Both the position numbers and the translations under genes were made by a program. From Candidatus Eremiobacteraceae bacterium (lineage in GTDB: Bacteria; Vulcanimicrobiota; Vulcanimicrobiia; Eremiobacterales; Eremiobacteraceae), in NCBI GenBank assembly GCA_036511855.1, contig DATCBN010000085.1, positions 1 through 51,448 of the forward strand: DNA of 51,448 nt, in the 5' to 3' direction. Below, piece by piece: positions 8,594 through 16,638 of the stretch. The notes under the pieces were generated by a model, which was not told the origin of the DNA, ran no database searches, and saw nothing but the letters and a program-made list of their open reading frames with translations. Position 1 is the stretch's first letter. Each line of letters opens with the position of its first letter.

Positions 8594-9637
8594 ATGGATG
8601 CAGCATTTGTCATCGCGGGCGTGCTTCTCGTCGGACTGATTTTGTACGACATATTTCTTGCCGTGCTCGTGCCGCGGCCGGCGAGCAGATTCGCCCGGCT
8701 CAGCGCCCGCTACGTTCCTTTCGTATGGCGCTATTGGCGTTCGATCGGTTTGGCGCTGCAAGACTCGAATCGCCGCGATGCGTTTCTCGGGATATTCGCG
8801 CCGTTCGGCGTGATCTCGTTGCTTGCATTGTGGGAGTTGTTCTTGATCGCCGGCTTCGCGTTCATGCAGTTCGGACTGCGCGATCGCGGCGCGCCGTTGC
8901 CGGCCGACTTTGGAGATGCTTTCTATTTCGCCGGCAGATCGTTCATCTTCGGTGATTATGCAGGCACCACGATGCAAGCGCGGCTGCTTTCGCTTGCGAC
9001 CGGCGCGACCGGGCTCGGCACGATAGCCGTCGTGTTGACCTACCTGTTTTTGATGTTCGGCGCGTACCAGAGACGCGAAGTGCGCGTGATCATGATCGAC
9101 GTGCGCGCCGGCGCGCCCCCGTCGGGAGTGGCGTTTCTCGTGAGCCACGCCGAATTGAACATCCGCGCCGATATGCCCGCGGCGTTCATCGACATGCAAG
9201 CCTGGTCGGCGGAGATCCTCGACACGCATCTCGCTTATCCGATGCTCTTCTACTTCCGGTCGAGCCACGATCACGCATCGTGGATCGCCGCGCTCGGCGC
9301 TGTGCTCGACGCCGCAACCCTGTTGGTCACCACGGTCGCGGACGAGGCAGGCGGTCAGGCGGCGTTCCTCATCGACGTCGGCACGCATGCCATGCACGAC
9401 ATCGCCGATTATTTCGGCATGCCGCTAGATGGCGGCGCGGGCGTCGAACGCGCGGAGTTCGCCGCCGCGCGCGGGAGGCTGGCCGGCGCCGGCTATGCCT
9501 TGCGCGACGAGGAGACTTCTTGGAAAGAATTCTGCCGCATCCGCAGCCGCTACGCCGAGTCGCTCAACGCGATCGCACGGTACTGGGCGATTCCACCAGC
9601 CCAATGGATCGGCGACCGTTCTGCTCTGCGTCACTGA
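8594..9637 (+). CDS. Ion-channel-like membrane protein with degenerate pore filter
   Basis: About 347 residues. Three to four N-terminal membrane segments (FVIAGVLLVGLILYDIFLAV, then LLALWELFLIAGFAF, then GLGTIAVVLTYLFLMFGAY) frame a pore-like loop, DFGDAFYFAGRSFIFGDY. This resembles the two-helix K+ channel pore, but the TVGYGD filter has become IFGDY, so potassium selectivity is doubtful. The remaining 190 residues are a soluble cytoplasmic domain. The ATG at 8594 is preferred to an upstream TTG at 8540 because the first membrane segment begins right after it; neither has a good ribosome site. Confidence 0.65.
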   Translation: MDAAFVIAGVLLVGLILYDIFLAVLVPRPASRFARLSARYVPFVWRYWRSIGLALQDSNRRDAFLGIFAPFGVISLLALWELFLIAGFAFMQFGLRDRGAPLPADFGDAFYFAGRSFIFGDYAGTTMQARLLSLATGATGLGTIAVVLTYLFLMFGAYQRREVRVIMIDVRAGAPPSGVAFLVSHAELNIRADMPAAFIDMQAWSAEILDTHLAYPMLFYFRSSHDHASWIAALGAVLDAATLLVTTVADEAGGQAAFLIDVGTHAMHDIADYFGMPLDGGAGVERAEFAAARGRLAGAGYALRDEETSWKEFCRIRSRYAESLNAIARYWAIPPAQWIGDRSALRH

Positions 9638-9676
9638 CGATTCAATCGGCGGTGTTCTGTGCGACGGCTGCCGGGA

Positions 9677-10030
9677 CTACGCCGATCTGCGCCGCTTTGC
9701 GCGAGGCGTTCGAGTTTCGGCCCATGCGCTGAGCGCGCGAAGAGCGGTCTCTAGTTCTTTGCCCGATGCGGTCAGTTCGTAGCTCACTCTCACCGGAGGC
9801 CCCGGATCGACGTGGCGTTCGACGACGTCTTCGGTCTCGAGCTCGCGGAGCCGCTCGGCTAAGAGCCGGTCGGACAGATCCGGAATGGCCGCGAGCAACT
9901 CGTTGAATCGCCGGGGGCCGCAGATGAGGACGCGAACGATTGCTCCGGTCCAGCGCTTGCCGATCAATTCGATCGCCTGATGAAAGCGCGGACAGAACTC
10001 GGTGAGTTTCGCGGGCATTCGTTCGTCCAT
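9677..10030 (-). CDS. HxlR-family winged-helix transcriptional regulator
   Basis: About 117 residues with the HxlR signature: a conserved Cys near the N-terminus (CPRFHQAIELIGKRW), then a winged helix with RFNELLAAIPDLSDRLLAERL. Many HxlR proteins sense quinones or aldehydes through that Cys. The ATG at 10030 follows AAAGG by about six bases; an in-frame start at 10087 exists but adds unconserved residues. It diverges from a pirin gene, a common pairing in which the regulator controls the pirin and itself. Confidence 0.9.
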   Translation of the reverse strand: MDERMPAKLTEFCPRFHQAIELIGKRWTGAIVRVLICGPRRFNELLAAIPDLSDRLLAERLRELETEDVVERHVDPGPPVRVSYELTASGKELETALRALSAWAETRTPRAKRRRSA

Positions 10031-10116
10031 CGTCGCCTTTGAGTATAACAGAACGGCATTGTGTTTGATAGGCGAGCGGGACGGCATCCACTGCCTACGT
10101 ATAGTAAGTTACATAC

Positions 10117-10158
10117 TTGACAGAAGTACGTGATTTGGGCGATAATCCCTTTCGGAGG
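10117..10158 (+). promoter_or_regulatory. Sigma70-type promoter and ribosome site of the pirin gene
   Basis: TTGACA (10117-10122) and GATAAT (10141-10146) are separated by 18 bases, with GGAGG at 10154-10158 and ATG at 10163. An imperfect inverted sequence, AGTAAGTTACATACTT (10104-10119), overlaps the -35 box and is the best candidate operator for the divergent HxlR regulator; its symmetry is partial, so that part is tentative. Confidence 0.7.
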
Positions 10159-10162
10159 AAAC

Positions 10163-10882
10163 ATGAAAACCCAAACAACCACCTTTTCCATACAACGATC
10201 CGGAGAACGCTACCATGCCGATCACGGTTGGCTGAAGTCGTTCCATTCGTTGAGCTTCGCCGACTACTTCGACCCGGCCAACACCAACTGGGGAGCGCTG
10301 CGCGTGTTCAACGATGACTACATCGCGGCCGGCCAGGGTTTCCCATTGCATCCGCATCGCGATATGGAGATCATCACGTACGTCTTGAGCGGTCAGCTCG
10401 AGCATAGAGATAGCATGGGCAACCGAGGCGTGGTAGGGCCGGGCGGCGTTCAGTTCATGAGCGCCGGCACCGGCGTCCGCCACTCGGAGGTCAATCACTC
10501 GCCCGCTGCCGAGCTGCATCTCGTCCAGATGTGGATCGTGCCGGGCCGGACGGGCGTGCCGCCGACATACGGTCAACACGATTTCGTCATCGCCGACCGC
10601 CTGGACAAATGGCTCGACGTCGCGGGCGGCGTTTCGCAGCCATCGGCCGTCGTCCGTCTCACGCAAGACGCGTCGATGCATGTCGCGCGTCTCGAAAAGG
10701 CGGAACTCACCCATCGCTTCGCTCCTGGCCGTCTCGGATTTCTCTTTGTGGCTGACGGAACTGTTGAAGCTCGGCAGGAGCAGCTAGTGAAAGGCGACGC
10801 CGTGCGGATCCGCGGTATTGACGAGCTTTCGATCCGCGGTCAAGGCGAGATACTGCTGTGGGACCTGCCGGACGTGGGTTAG
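10163..10882 (+). CDS. Pirin family protein (quercetinase-like cupin)
   Basis: A 239-residue bicupin. The N-terminal metal site is intact, with HPHRDMEIITYVLSG and later GTGVRHSEVNHS, giving the His/His/His/Glu set of pirins. E. coli YhhW, of similar length, is a quercetin 2,3-dioxygenase; others are redox-linked regulators. The start at 10163 is fixed by a GGAGG site five bases upstream. It is controlled from a good promoter facing the HxlR gene. The stop overlaps the convergent TMEM175-like gene by four bases. Confidence 0.9.
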   Translation: MKTQTTTFSIQRSGERYHADHGWLKSFHSLSFADYFDPANTNWGALRVFNDDYIAAGQGFPLHPHRDMEIITYVLSGQLEHRDSMGNRGVVGPGGVQFMSAGTGVRHSEVNHSPAAELHLVQMWIVPGRTGVPPTYGQHDFVIADRLDKWLDVAGGVSQPSAVVRLTQDASMHVARLEKAELTHRFAPGRLGFLFVADGTVEARQEQLVKGDAVRIRGIDELSIRGQGEILLWDLPDVG

Positions 10883-11505
10883 GCGCTCCAGTTTCGTTCG
10901 GCGATCCGCAACGCGGCGATCGCCGGAAGCATCGCAAGCCAGCAATATTCCATCGTCTGCGAACCCAAACGGTACGCGAACAGCGATCCTAACAGTACCA
11001 CCGCCACGACGCCGGTTCGGCGAGTACGCCTCGTCGCCTCACGACGGAGCTCATCGCTCACGGTGAGCCGTTCGTCGCGCAATCCTTTCGCGTACAGAAT
11101 CGCGATCAGCCCGTACATGAGTCCCAAGCTGAGTGCGTACGCCGCCACCACGATAGGTTCACCCTCGAAGCGGAAGAACAGCTGAAGCGCGAAGGTGACC
11201 ATGACGATCGCCGCAAGCAATGCGAAGTTGAGCACGATGCTCAGCGTGTCCGCGACGAAGAAATTCGCGAACAAACGGTTGTGCAGCCACCATATCGAAC
11301 AGACGACGGCGAAGCTTGCGGCAAACGCCAGGTACCCGTTCGGATGCGTGAGGAGGTCGCTCGCCGACGACGGCACGTGCAGGCTGAATGCGAGTTCGGA
11401 TAGTGAAAATGCGATGACGATATCGCTGAACGCTTCAAGCCTGCGCACCATGTGATCGTGGCCGTGCGGAAGCGCCTTGTCCGGCATGCCTCGGGCTTCG
11501 TTCAC
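10879..11505 (-). CDS. TMEM175/DUF1211-family membrane channel
   Basis: A 208-residue protein with about six membrane helices. The first carries the family hallmark RLEAFSDIVIAFSL (the FSD motif of TMEM175 proteins), and WWLHNRLFANF follows. Bacterial members form potassium-permeable tetrameric channels with one six-helix unit per chain, as here. The start is GTG at 11505 with GAGGG upstream; ATG at 11487 is a weaker alternative. It is divergent from the ArsR gene across about 70 bases. Confidence 0.85.
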   Translation of the reverse strand: MNEARGMPDKALPHGHDHMVRRLEAFSDIVIAFSLSELAFSLHVPSSASDLLTHPNGYLAFAASFAVVCSIWWLHNRLFANFFVADTLSIVLNFALLAAIVMVTFALQLFFRFEGEPIVVAAYALSLGLMYGLIAILYAKGLRDERLTVSDELRREATRRTRRTGVVAVVLLGSLFAYRLGSQTMEYCWLAMLPAIAALRIAERNWSA

Positions 11506-11538
11506 GTCGCACCGCTACCCTCGGCGCACGACCGACGC

Positions 11539-11584
11539 TTGACAGTTAGCAAGACGATGCTTTATAGTTAACCCGATGGTTAAC
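11539..11584 (+). promoter_or_regulatory. ArsR promoter with operator spanning the start codon
   Basis: TTGACA (11539-11544) and TATAGT (11563-11568) are spaced 18 bases. A perfect palindrome, GTTAAC-six bases-GTTAAC (11567-11584), covers the end of the -10 box, the predicted transcription start and the first three codons. The ATG at 11576 falls where transcription should begin, so the mRNA is probably leaderless. The palindrome is a strong candidate autoregulatory operator. Confidence 0.8.
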
Positions 11585-11962
11585 TTTTCGCCGGCCCGAA
11601 CTGCAGCGCCCGCGCTCGATCGAGTGTTCGCCGCGCTTTCAGACCCCACACGGCGTCGCATTCTCACTCGGCTCGGAGCCGGGGCAGTCACCGTATCCGA
11701 CCTCGCAGCTCCATTTCGCATGTCGCTGCCGGCGGTCTCCAAACACCTCAAGGTTCTGGAGCGGGCCGGGTTGATCGCGAGAGAGATCGACGGGCGCCTG
11801 CATCGCTGCACGTTGAACTCCGCCGGATTTCGCGGTGCCGCCGCGTGGATCGATCAACATCAACGGTTCTGGGATCAACATATCGATGCGCTCGAGCGCC
11901 ACGTCACGAGGCCGGACACCCGCCGCGCGCGCGCGCCGCACAAAGAGAGCAAGAAGTCATGA
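11576..11962 (+). CDS. ArsR-family winged-helix regulator
   Basis: A 128-residue regulator: an AALSDPTRRRIL helix, then the recognition helix in MSLPAVSKHLKVLERAGLI, then a wing and a C-terminal helix with WIDQHQRFWDQ. No metal-binding Cys pair is seen. This subtype usually controls a neighbouring SRPBCC/AHSA1 gene, but none follows; a REP-like repeat begins four bases after the stop. Codon 1 lies inside its own operator palindrome and no Shine-Dalgarno site is present. Confidence 0.9.
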   Translation: MVNFSPARTAAPALDRVFAALSDPTRRRILTRLGAGAVTVSDLAAPFRMSLPAVSKHLKVLERAGLIAREIDGRLHRCTLNSAGFRGAAAWIDQHQRFWDQHIDALERHVTRPDTRRARAPHKESKKS

Positions 11963-11965
11963 GCT

Positions 11966-12059
11966 GTAGGAGGGTGAGCAACGCTCACCCATTTGGGCAA
12001 GCGCTGCTTGCCCTAGTACGATCAAATTTTTTCTGGGCAAGCGATGCTTGCCCTCCTAC
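11966..12059. repeat. REP-like repeat, copy B (three hairpins)
   Basis: This begins with GTAGGAGGG and hairpin GGGTGAGC/GCTCACCC, then a GGGCAAGC/GCTTGCCC hairpin ending in CCCTAGTAC (12019). After a T-rich spacer a second GGGCAAGC/GCTTGCCC hairpin ends in CCCTCCTAC (12059). The extra unit with a CTAGTAC end looks inserted into a copy-A-type element. It lies between convergent ArsR and ABC exporter genes, and the exporter's stop codon TAG is part of the final GTAG. Confidence 0.9.
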
Positions 12060-13873
12060 AATGACGTCGGGGCCGTATCGCGGAATTGAGCTGCGTACAG
12101 CGTGGCATAGGCTCTTCCGCGGGCGAGCAGTTCAGCGTGCGTGCCGGATTCGACGACGCGTCCGCGTTCGATGACGTAGATCGTATCCGCGCGCAGGATC
12201 GTCGAGAGCCGGTGCGCGACCACCAAACTTGTCCGCCCGCGCATGAGCGGGACCAGCGCGTCTTGGATCAGCGCTTCCGACGTCGAATCGAGCGAACTTG
12301 TGGCTTCGTCAAGTATCAAGATGCGCGGATCTTTGAGCAGCACGCGCGCGATGGCGAGCCGCTGACGTTCGCCGCCCGATAGCTTGTGGCCGCGCTCGCC
12401 CACAACCGTGTCGTATTTCTCAGGAAGCGTCTCGATGAAAGCGGCGATGTTCGCCGCCCGGCACGCGGCTTCGAGTTCGGCGCCGGTGGCCTCGGGTTTG
12501 CCGTAGCGCAGATTCTCGGCGATGGTCGTGTGGAACAAAAACGTCTCTTGGGTCACGATGCCGATGTTTCGCCGAAGACTGTCGAGCGTGAGATCGCGCA
12601 CGTCGTGGCCGTCGACGCGCACGCTGCCCTCTTGCGGATCGTAAAAGCGAGGCACGAGATTGGCGATGGTGGTCTTGCCCGCGCCGCTTGGGCCGACCAG
12701 TGCGACGAGCTGCCCGGGTTCCGCGCGCAGGCTGACGCCGTCTAAGACCCAGCGATCGGCGGTATAGCCGAATCGCACGGCCTCAAGCGCGATCGCGCCG
12801 CGGGCCACACCGAGCGAACTTGCGTCAGGTTTCTGCGGCGACTCAGGCGTCATATCGAGATATTCGAAGATTCTCTCGAAAACCGCGAACGCGCTCACCA
12901 CTTGCACTTGAACCCCGACGAGCGCCGACGCCGGACCGTAGAGCCGGCTTAGGTATTGGACGAAAGCGACGATGACGCCGATGGTCATCGCGCCCCGAAC
13001 CGCCAGCAGACCGCCGCCCAGCCAGATGATCGCCGGTCCTATGACGATCAGTGCCATCACGATCGCGAGGAACCACCGCCCGACCATCGCGAGGCCGATC
13101 TCGAGCCCCATGAGCTTGGTGCCGGCTTCGTGGAACCGTTCCGCCTCGCGCTTTTCCCGAACGAACGATTTGATGAGCGTGATGCCCGATAGTGAAAGCG
13201 TTTCTTGGATCAAGCTCTCGATGATGTCGCGCTGTTCGCGAGTCTGCTTGCGCACGGCGTACATGCGCGCGCCGACCGGATTGAGCGGAACGATCATCAC
13301 CGGGATGACGATCAGTGAAAGCAGCGCCAAGCGCCAGTCGAGCACGAATATCGCGATCGTGGTGCTCAGGATGACGACGACGTTCTGCGCGATCGAAGCC
13401 AGCGTGCCGGTGACGACGTTGTCGATCGCATCGACGTCGCTTGAAACGCGATTCATGATTTCGCCGGTCTTCGTGGACGTGAAGAAGGCGAGCGGCATGT
13501 TGTGCAGATGGCGCACCAGCGCGTCGCGGATGTCGCGCATGATGCCCTCACCGACGTACGCGTTGAGGTAGCCTTGCCACCCGCTTATGGCATTGGCGAG
13601 CAATGCGCTGACGACGATGCCGGCGACGTCGAGTCCAAGCGCGCCGGCGTCGTGCGCAGGAATCGCATGATCGATGATGTGCAGGGTGAACAGCGGCGGC
13701 AGCAAGCCGAGCGCGCTTGTGAGGCAGATGCAGAGAAGGACGAGCGCCTCATAGCTTGCGTAAGGCGCGAAATAGCGCGCCACCCGGCGAAGATCGACAT
13801 GCGGCGGCTTAGCGGGCCCGTTCGGCCCGAAACTTCGGCCGTGGAGAATCGCAAAAGGGCTGGAGCCGAGCAT
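12056..13873 (-). CDS. MsbA-like ABC exporter (fused membrane and ATPase domains)
   Basis: A 605-residue half-transporter expected to act as a homodimer in the inner membrane. Six membrane helices span about 40-330. The ATPase domain has Walker A GPSGAGKTT (394-402), signature LSGGE (498-502), Walker B ILILDEATSSLD (518-529) and the H-loop VAHRLS. Family members export lipids, lipopeptides or drugs; the substrate cannot be read from sequence. The stop codon TAG is supplied by repeat B. It is divergent from the protease operon and stands alone. Confidence 0.9.
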   Translation of the reverse strand: MLGSSPFAILHGRSFGPNGPAKPPHVDLRRVARYFAPYASYEALVLLCICLTSALGLLPPLFTLHIIDHAIPAHDAGALGLDVAGIVVSALLANAISGWQGYLNAYVGEGIMRDIRDALVRHLHNMPLAFFTSTKTGEIMNRVSSDVDAIDNVVTGTLASIAQNVVVILSTTIAIFVLDWRLALLSLIVIPVMIVPLNPVGARMYAVRKQTREQRDIIESLIQETLSLSGITLIKSFVREKREAERFHEAGTKLMGLEIGLAMVGRWFLAIVMALIVIGPAIIWLGGGLLAVRGAMTIGVIVAFVQYLSRLYGPASALVGVQVQVVSAFAVFERIFEYLDMTPESPQKPDASSLGVARGAIALEAVRFGYTADRWVLDGVSLRAEPGQLVALVGPSGAGKTTIANLVPRFYDPQEGSVRVDGHDVRDLTLDSLRRNIGIVTQETFLFHTTIAENLRYGKPEATGAELEAACRAANIAAFIETLPEKYDTVVGERGHKLSGGERQRLAIARVLLKDPRILILDEATSSLDSTSEALIQDALVPLMRGRTSLVVAHRLSTILRADTIYVIERGRVVESGTHAELLARGRAYATLYAAQFRDTAPTSL

Positions 13874-14014
13874 ATCGCGGTTGTTCGTTTTGTCATCGCG
13901 CGCGCCTTCCCGCAGAGCCCCCGGCCATGCCTAGCCATTTTACCGGATGTTCGCGCGCAGGTCCGGATGACATACTGCCCATATACATCACTCCCGCCAT
14001 CCGGAGCTTCAAAC

Positions 14015-14929
14015 GTGACCACACTCGAATCACTTTCCAACGACGTCAGCGGTGCGATCGCACGCGCGGCGCAATCCGTCGTCGCCGTCGATGCGCGCAG
14101 GCGCGCGACATCGAGCGGCGTCCATTGGCGCGAGGGGATCGTCGTAACGGCCGATCACGCGGTCAAACGCGATTCTGAGATCACGCTCACGCTGCCCGAC
14201 GGCCGGGAGGTGCCTGCCGAACTTGCCGGACGCGACGCGTCGATCGATGTCGCGATCTTGCGCTTCGATGGCGCCGGACTTCGGACCGCCGACTTCGCTT
14301 CACCCGACGATCTCGCGGTCGGACGTCTCGCGATCGCGATCGCACGCTCGGACGATGAAGGCGTCGCCGCCACGTTAGGCGTTGTCAGCGCCCTCGGCGG
14401 ACCGTGGCGGACGTGGCACGGCGGCCGCGTCGACCGGCTTATCCGCCCCGATCTCAACATCTATCCCGGTTTTTCAGGCGGGCCGCTCATCGACGGCAAC
14501 GGAGCGGTGATCGGAATGAACACCACCGGACTCTCGCGCCAAACCGCATTGACCGTGCCCGTCTCGACGATCGAGAGAGTCGTGGGCCAACTTCTCAAAC
14601 GGGGCAAAGTGACGCGCGGATATCTCGGCGTAGGCATGCAGCAAGTGCGCCTGCCGGACGCGATCCGCGATCGTCTGCACGTCGAAGCCGGTGACGCCGT
14701 CATCGTGCTCTCTGTCGAGCCCGGCGGCCCGGCGGAGCGCGCCGGCCTGTTCATCGGCGACGTCCTCATTTCGCTTGACGATCAGCGGATCGACGATGTC
14801 CACGACGTGCTGGCGTTCTTGAGCGATGACGTGGCGGGCCGCAACGTGCGCGCATCGATCATCCGCGCGGGAGCGGTCACCGAAGTAGTGATCGCGGTCG
14901 GCGAGCGCCCTATCGACGAGGGCGAGTGA
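14015..14929 (+). CDS. HtrA-like S1C serine protease with PDZ domain, no signal peptide (first of pair)
   Basis: 304 residues. A trypsin-fold domain has the catalytic set His48 (VVTADHAV), Asp78 (SIDVAIL) and Ser154 (PGFSGGP), followed by one PDZ domain at about 205-295 with a GYLGVGMQ start and PAERAGLFIGDVL. The GTG at 14015 has GGAG nine bases upstream. An ATG at 13967 would add 16 non-hydrophobic residues. Either way there is no signal peptide or membrane anchor, unusual for HtrA/DegP proteins. It heads a tight operon with a second such protease and a LuxR regulator, one base apart. Confidence 0.85.
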   Translation: MTTLESLSNDVSGAIARAAQSVVAVDARRRATSSGVHWREGIVVTADHAVKRDSEITLTLPDGREVPAELAGRDASIDVAILRFDGAGLRTADFASPDDLAVGRLAIAIARSDDEGVAATLGVVSALGGPWRTWHGGRVDRLIRPDLNIYPGFSGGPLIDGNGAVIGMNTTGLSRQTALTVPVSTIERVVGQLLKRGKVTRGYLGVGMQQVRLPDAIRDRLHVEAGDAVIVLSVEPGGPAERAGLFIGDVLISLDDQRIDDVHDVLAFLSDDVAGRNVRASIIRAGAVTEVVIAVGERPIDEGE

Positions 14930-14930
14930 C

Positions 14931-15833
14931 ATGACGACCGACCTAGATAAGGGTCTCGCGAGTCTTGCCGAGAGCGTTCGCCTCTCGACCGTGCAGGTTC
15001 GTGCGCAACGGCACGGCGGCGGATCGGGCGTCGTGTGGAGCGCCGACGGCGCGATCATCACTAATGCGCACGTCGTCGGGTCGGCGCGCGATGTCTGGAT
15101 CGAATCACCGGACGGGCGGACGATTCGCGGCGCCGTAACGCTGCGCGACGACCGTCTCGATCTCGCAGAAATCACGCCGATTTCGGAAGCCGGCAGTTTG
15201 AGAAGCGCGACGATCGGCCGCGCGGGCGCGTTGCGCGTCGGCGACGTCGTCGCGGCGCTCGGTGCGCCGCTTGGAATCGCGGGCACTCTGACGCTCGGTA
15301 TCGTGCACCGGGCGACCTCAGATCGCCTCGGCGTGACGCGCCGCTGGCTCGAAGCCGATCTTCGGCTTGCGCCCGGTAACTCGGGTGGACCGATGGTCGA
15401 CGCGCTCGGCCGCGTCGTGGGCATCAACAGCATGATCGCCGGCGGGCTCGCACTTGCGGTCCCAAGCGAGACGGCCGATCGCTTCGTGCGCACGCGCGGC
15501 GTACGCGCATGGTTAGGCGTGACGACGCAGCCGGTCGCGGTTCATAATGCCGTCGAACGCGGCGCCAACGTCCGTTCCATCGAAGCGACGCTCGGACTCA
15601 TCGTCGTCGAGCTTGCGCCCGGCGCGCCGGCCGAGCTTGCGGGCCTGTCGCTGGGCGACGTGATCGTCCGAGCCGGTGGCGAATCGATCGACCGGCCCGA
15701 TGCGCTCGGGTTCGCGCTCGACCGGATGGTACCGGGTGATCCCATCGTCGTCGAAGCGCTGCGAGGCAAGAAGCTGCGCAGCATCAGCATTGTGACCGGT
15801 AGGCTCACCGCGCAGGTCGACCGAGCGGCGTGA
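14931..15833 (+). CDS. HtrA-like S1C serine protease with PDZ domain (second of pair)
   Basis: 300 residues. His47 (ITNAHVV), Asp77 (RLDLAEI) and Ser151 (APGNSGGP) form an intact triad. The C-terminal PDZ domain has IVVELAPGAPAELAGLSLGDV. Like its neighbour it lacks a signal peptide. The two are diverged paralogues in the same order and length, suggesting they act together, perhaps as a mixed oligomer. The stop overlaps the next gene's GTG by four bases, so expression of the LuxR regulator is coupled. Confidence 0.85.
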   Translation: MTTDLDKGLASLAESVRLSTVQVRAQRHGGGSGVVWSADGAIITNAHVVGSARDVWIESPDGRTIRGAVTLRDDRLDLAEITPISEAGSLRSATIGRAGALRVGDVVAALGAPLGIAGTLTLGIVHRATSDRLGVTRRWLEADLRLAPGNSGGPMVDALGRVVGINSMIAGGLALAVPSETADRFVRTRGVRAWLGVTTQPVAVHNAVERGANVRSIEATLGLIVVELAPGAPAELAGLSLGDVIVRAGGESIDRPDALGFALDRMVPGDPIVVEALRGKKLRSISIVTGRLTAQVDRAA

Positions 15834-16447
15834 CTCGGGTCTTCATCGCCGCGGATACGCTCCAAGCGCGCGAGACGTTGGAAGCCGTCGTCGTATCGAC
15901 GCACGACTTCGAACTTGCGGGGTCATCGGAGATTGAACAGGCGATCAAACGCTTTCAATCCTTGCGGCCGCTGGTCGCGGTCGTCGACGCTCCTGATTTG
16001 GAATCCGCATATCAGGCGATTGAGACCCGTGCGCAGGTGGTGGTCCTCGGCGATGCCGCTTTGGAACAGACGTCCGAATTGCTGCGCGCCGGCGCGGCGG
16101 CGGTGTTGCCGCGTGATGCCGATTCGCTTGCGATCGTCGCGGCCGTCCGGGCGGCGGCGGCCGGGCTCGTCTCGGTGATGCGAGAAGCGGCGCCGGCACT
16201 CGCGTCGACAAGCAGCGCCCGATCTTGGCCGATCGATGAAGATGCGTCGCCTCATCTCTCGCCGCGAGAGCGCGAAGTTCTGCGTCTCGTCGCGGCCGGC
16301 ACGGGCAACAAGGGCATCGCGCTTCGGCTAGGCATTTCGGAACACACGGTCAAGTTTCACGTCGCATCCATTCTTGCGAAGCTGCATGCCGGTTCGCGGA
16401 CTGAAGCCGTGACCGAAGGGATCCGCCGCGGCCTTGTGATGCTGTAG
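15830..16447 (+). CDS. NarL/LuxR-type response regulator coupled to the protease pair
   Basis: 205 residues: a receiver-like domain (1-120) and a GerE/LuxR helix-turn-helix (about 140-200, LSPREREVLRLVAAGTGNK and ISEHTVKFHV). The receiver keeps a possible phospho-acceptor Asp in AVVDAPD but has a weak acidic pocket (AAD instead of DD), so phosphorylation is uncertain. The GTG start overlaps the preceding stop as GTGA. No histidine kinase is adjacent. It may regulate this operon or respond to the protease products; this is inference. Confidence 0.85.
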   Translation: MTRVFIAADTLQARETLEAVVVSTHDFELAGSSEIEQAIKRFQSLRPLVAVVDAPDLESAYQAIETRAQVVVLGDAALEQTSELLRAGAAAVLPRDADSLAIVAAVRAAAAGLVSVMREAAPALASTSSARSWPIDEDASPHLSPREREVLRLVAAGTGNKGIALRLGISEHTVKFHVASILAKLHAGSRTEAVTEGIRRGLVML

Positions 16448-16467
16448 CCGGCCGTCGACCATTTTCT

Positions 16468-16604
16468 GTAGGACGGTGAGCTGTACTAGGGCAAGCATCG
16501 CTTGCCCATTTTTTTCTGTAGGAGGGTGAGCTGTACTAGGGCAAGCATCGCTTGCCCAAAAAATGGGTGAGCGCTGCTCACCCTAGTACGGCTAGCCCTA
16601 CTAC
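16468..16604. repeat. REP-like repeat, copy C (tandem 50-bp duplication plus nested unit)
   Basis: Two nearly identical 50-bp direct repeats begin at 16468 and 16518, with one mismatch in GGACGG versus GGAGGG in the part compared. The second contains a complete unit running from GTACTAGGG (16533) to CCCTAGTAC (16589), nested within an outer pair that starts GTAGGAGGG (16518) and ends CCCTACTAC (16604). Hairpins GGGCAAGC/GCTTGCCC and GGGTGAGC/GCTCACCC recur. This copy lies between two co-directional genes. Confidence 0.9.
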
Positions 16605-16638
16605 GATTGTCCCTATTGCAAATCGGTGTTGTGTTAAC

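Noticed and set aside
13502..14014. N-terminal extension of the first protease by about 170 residues
   Set aside because: This part is antisense to the ABC exporter and unlike protease sequence; the GTG at 14015 has a proper ribosome site.
16468..16604. CRISPR-like array from the repeated hairpins
   Set aside because: Units are palindromic, nested and without unique spacers of constant length, and no cas gene is present.
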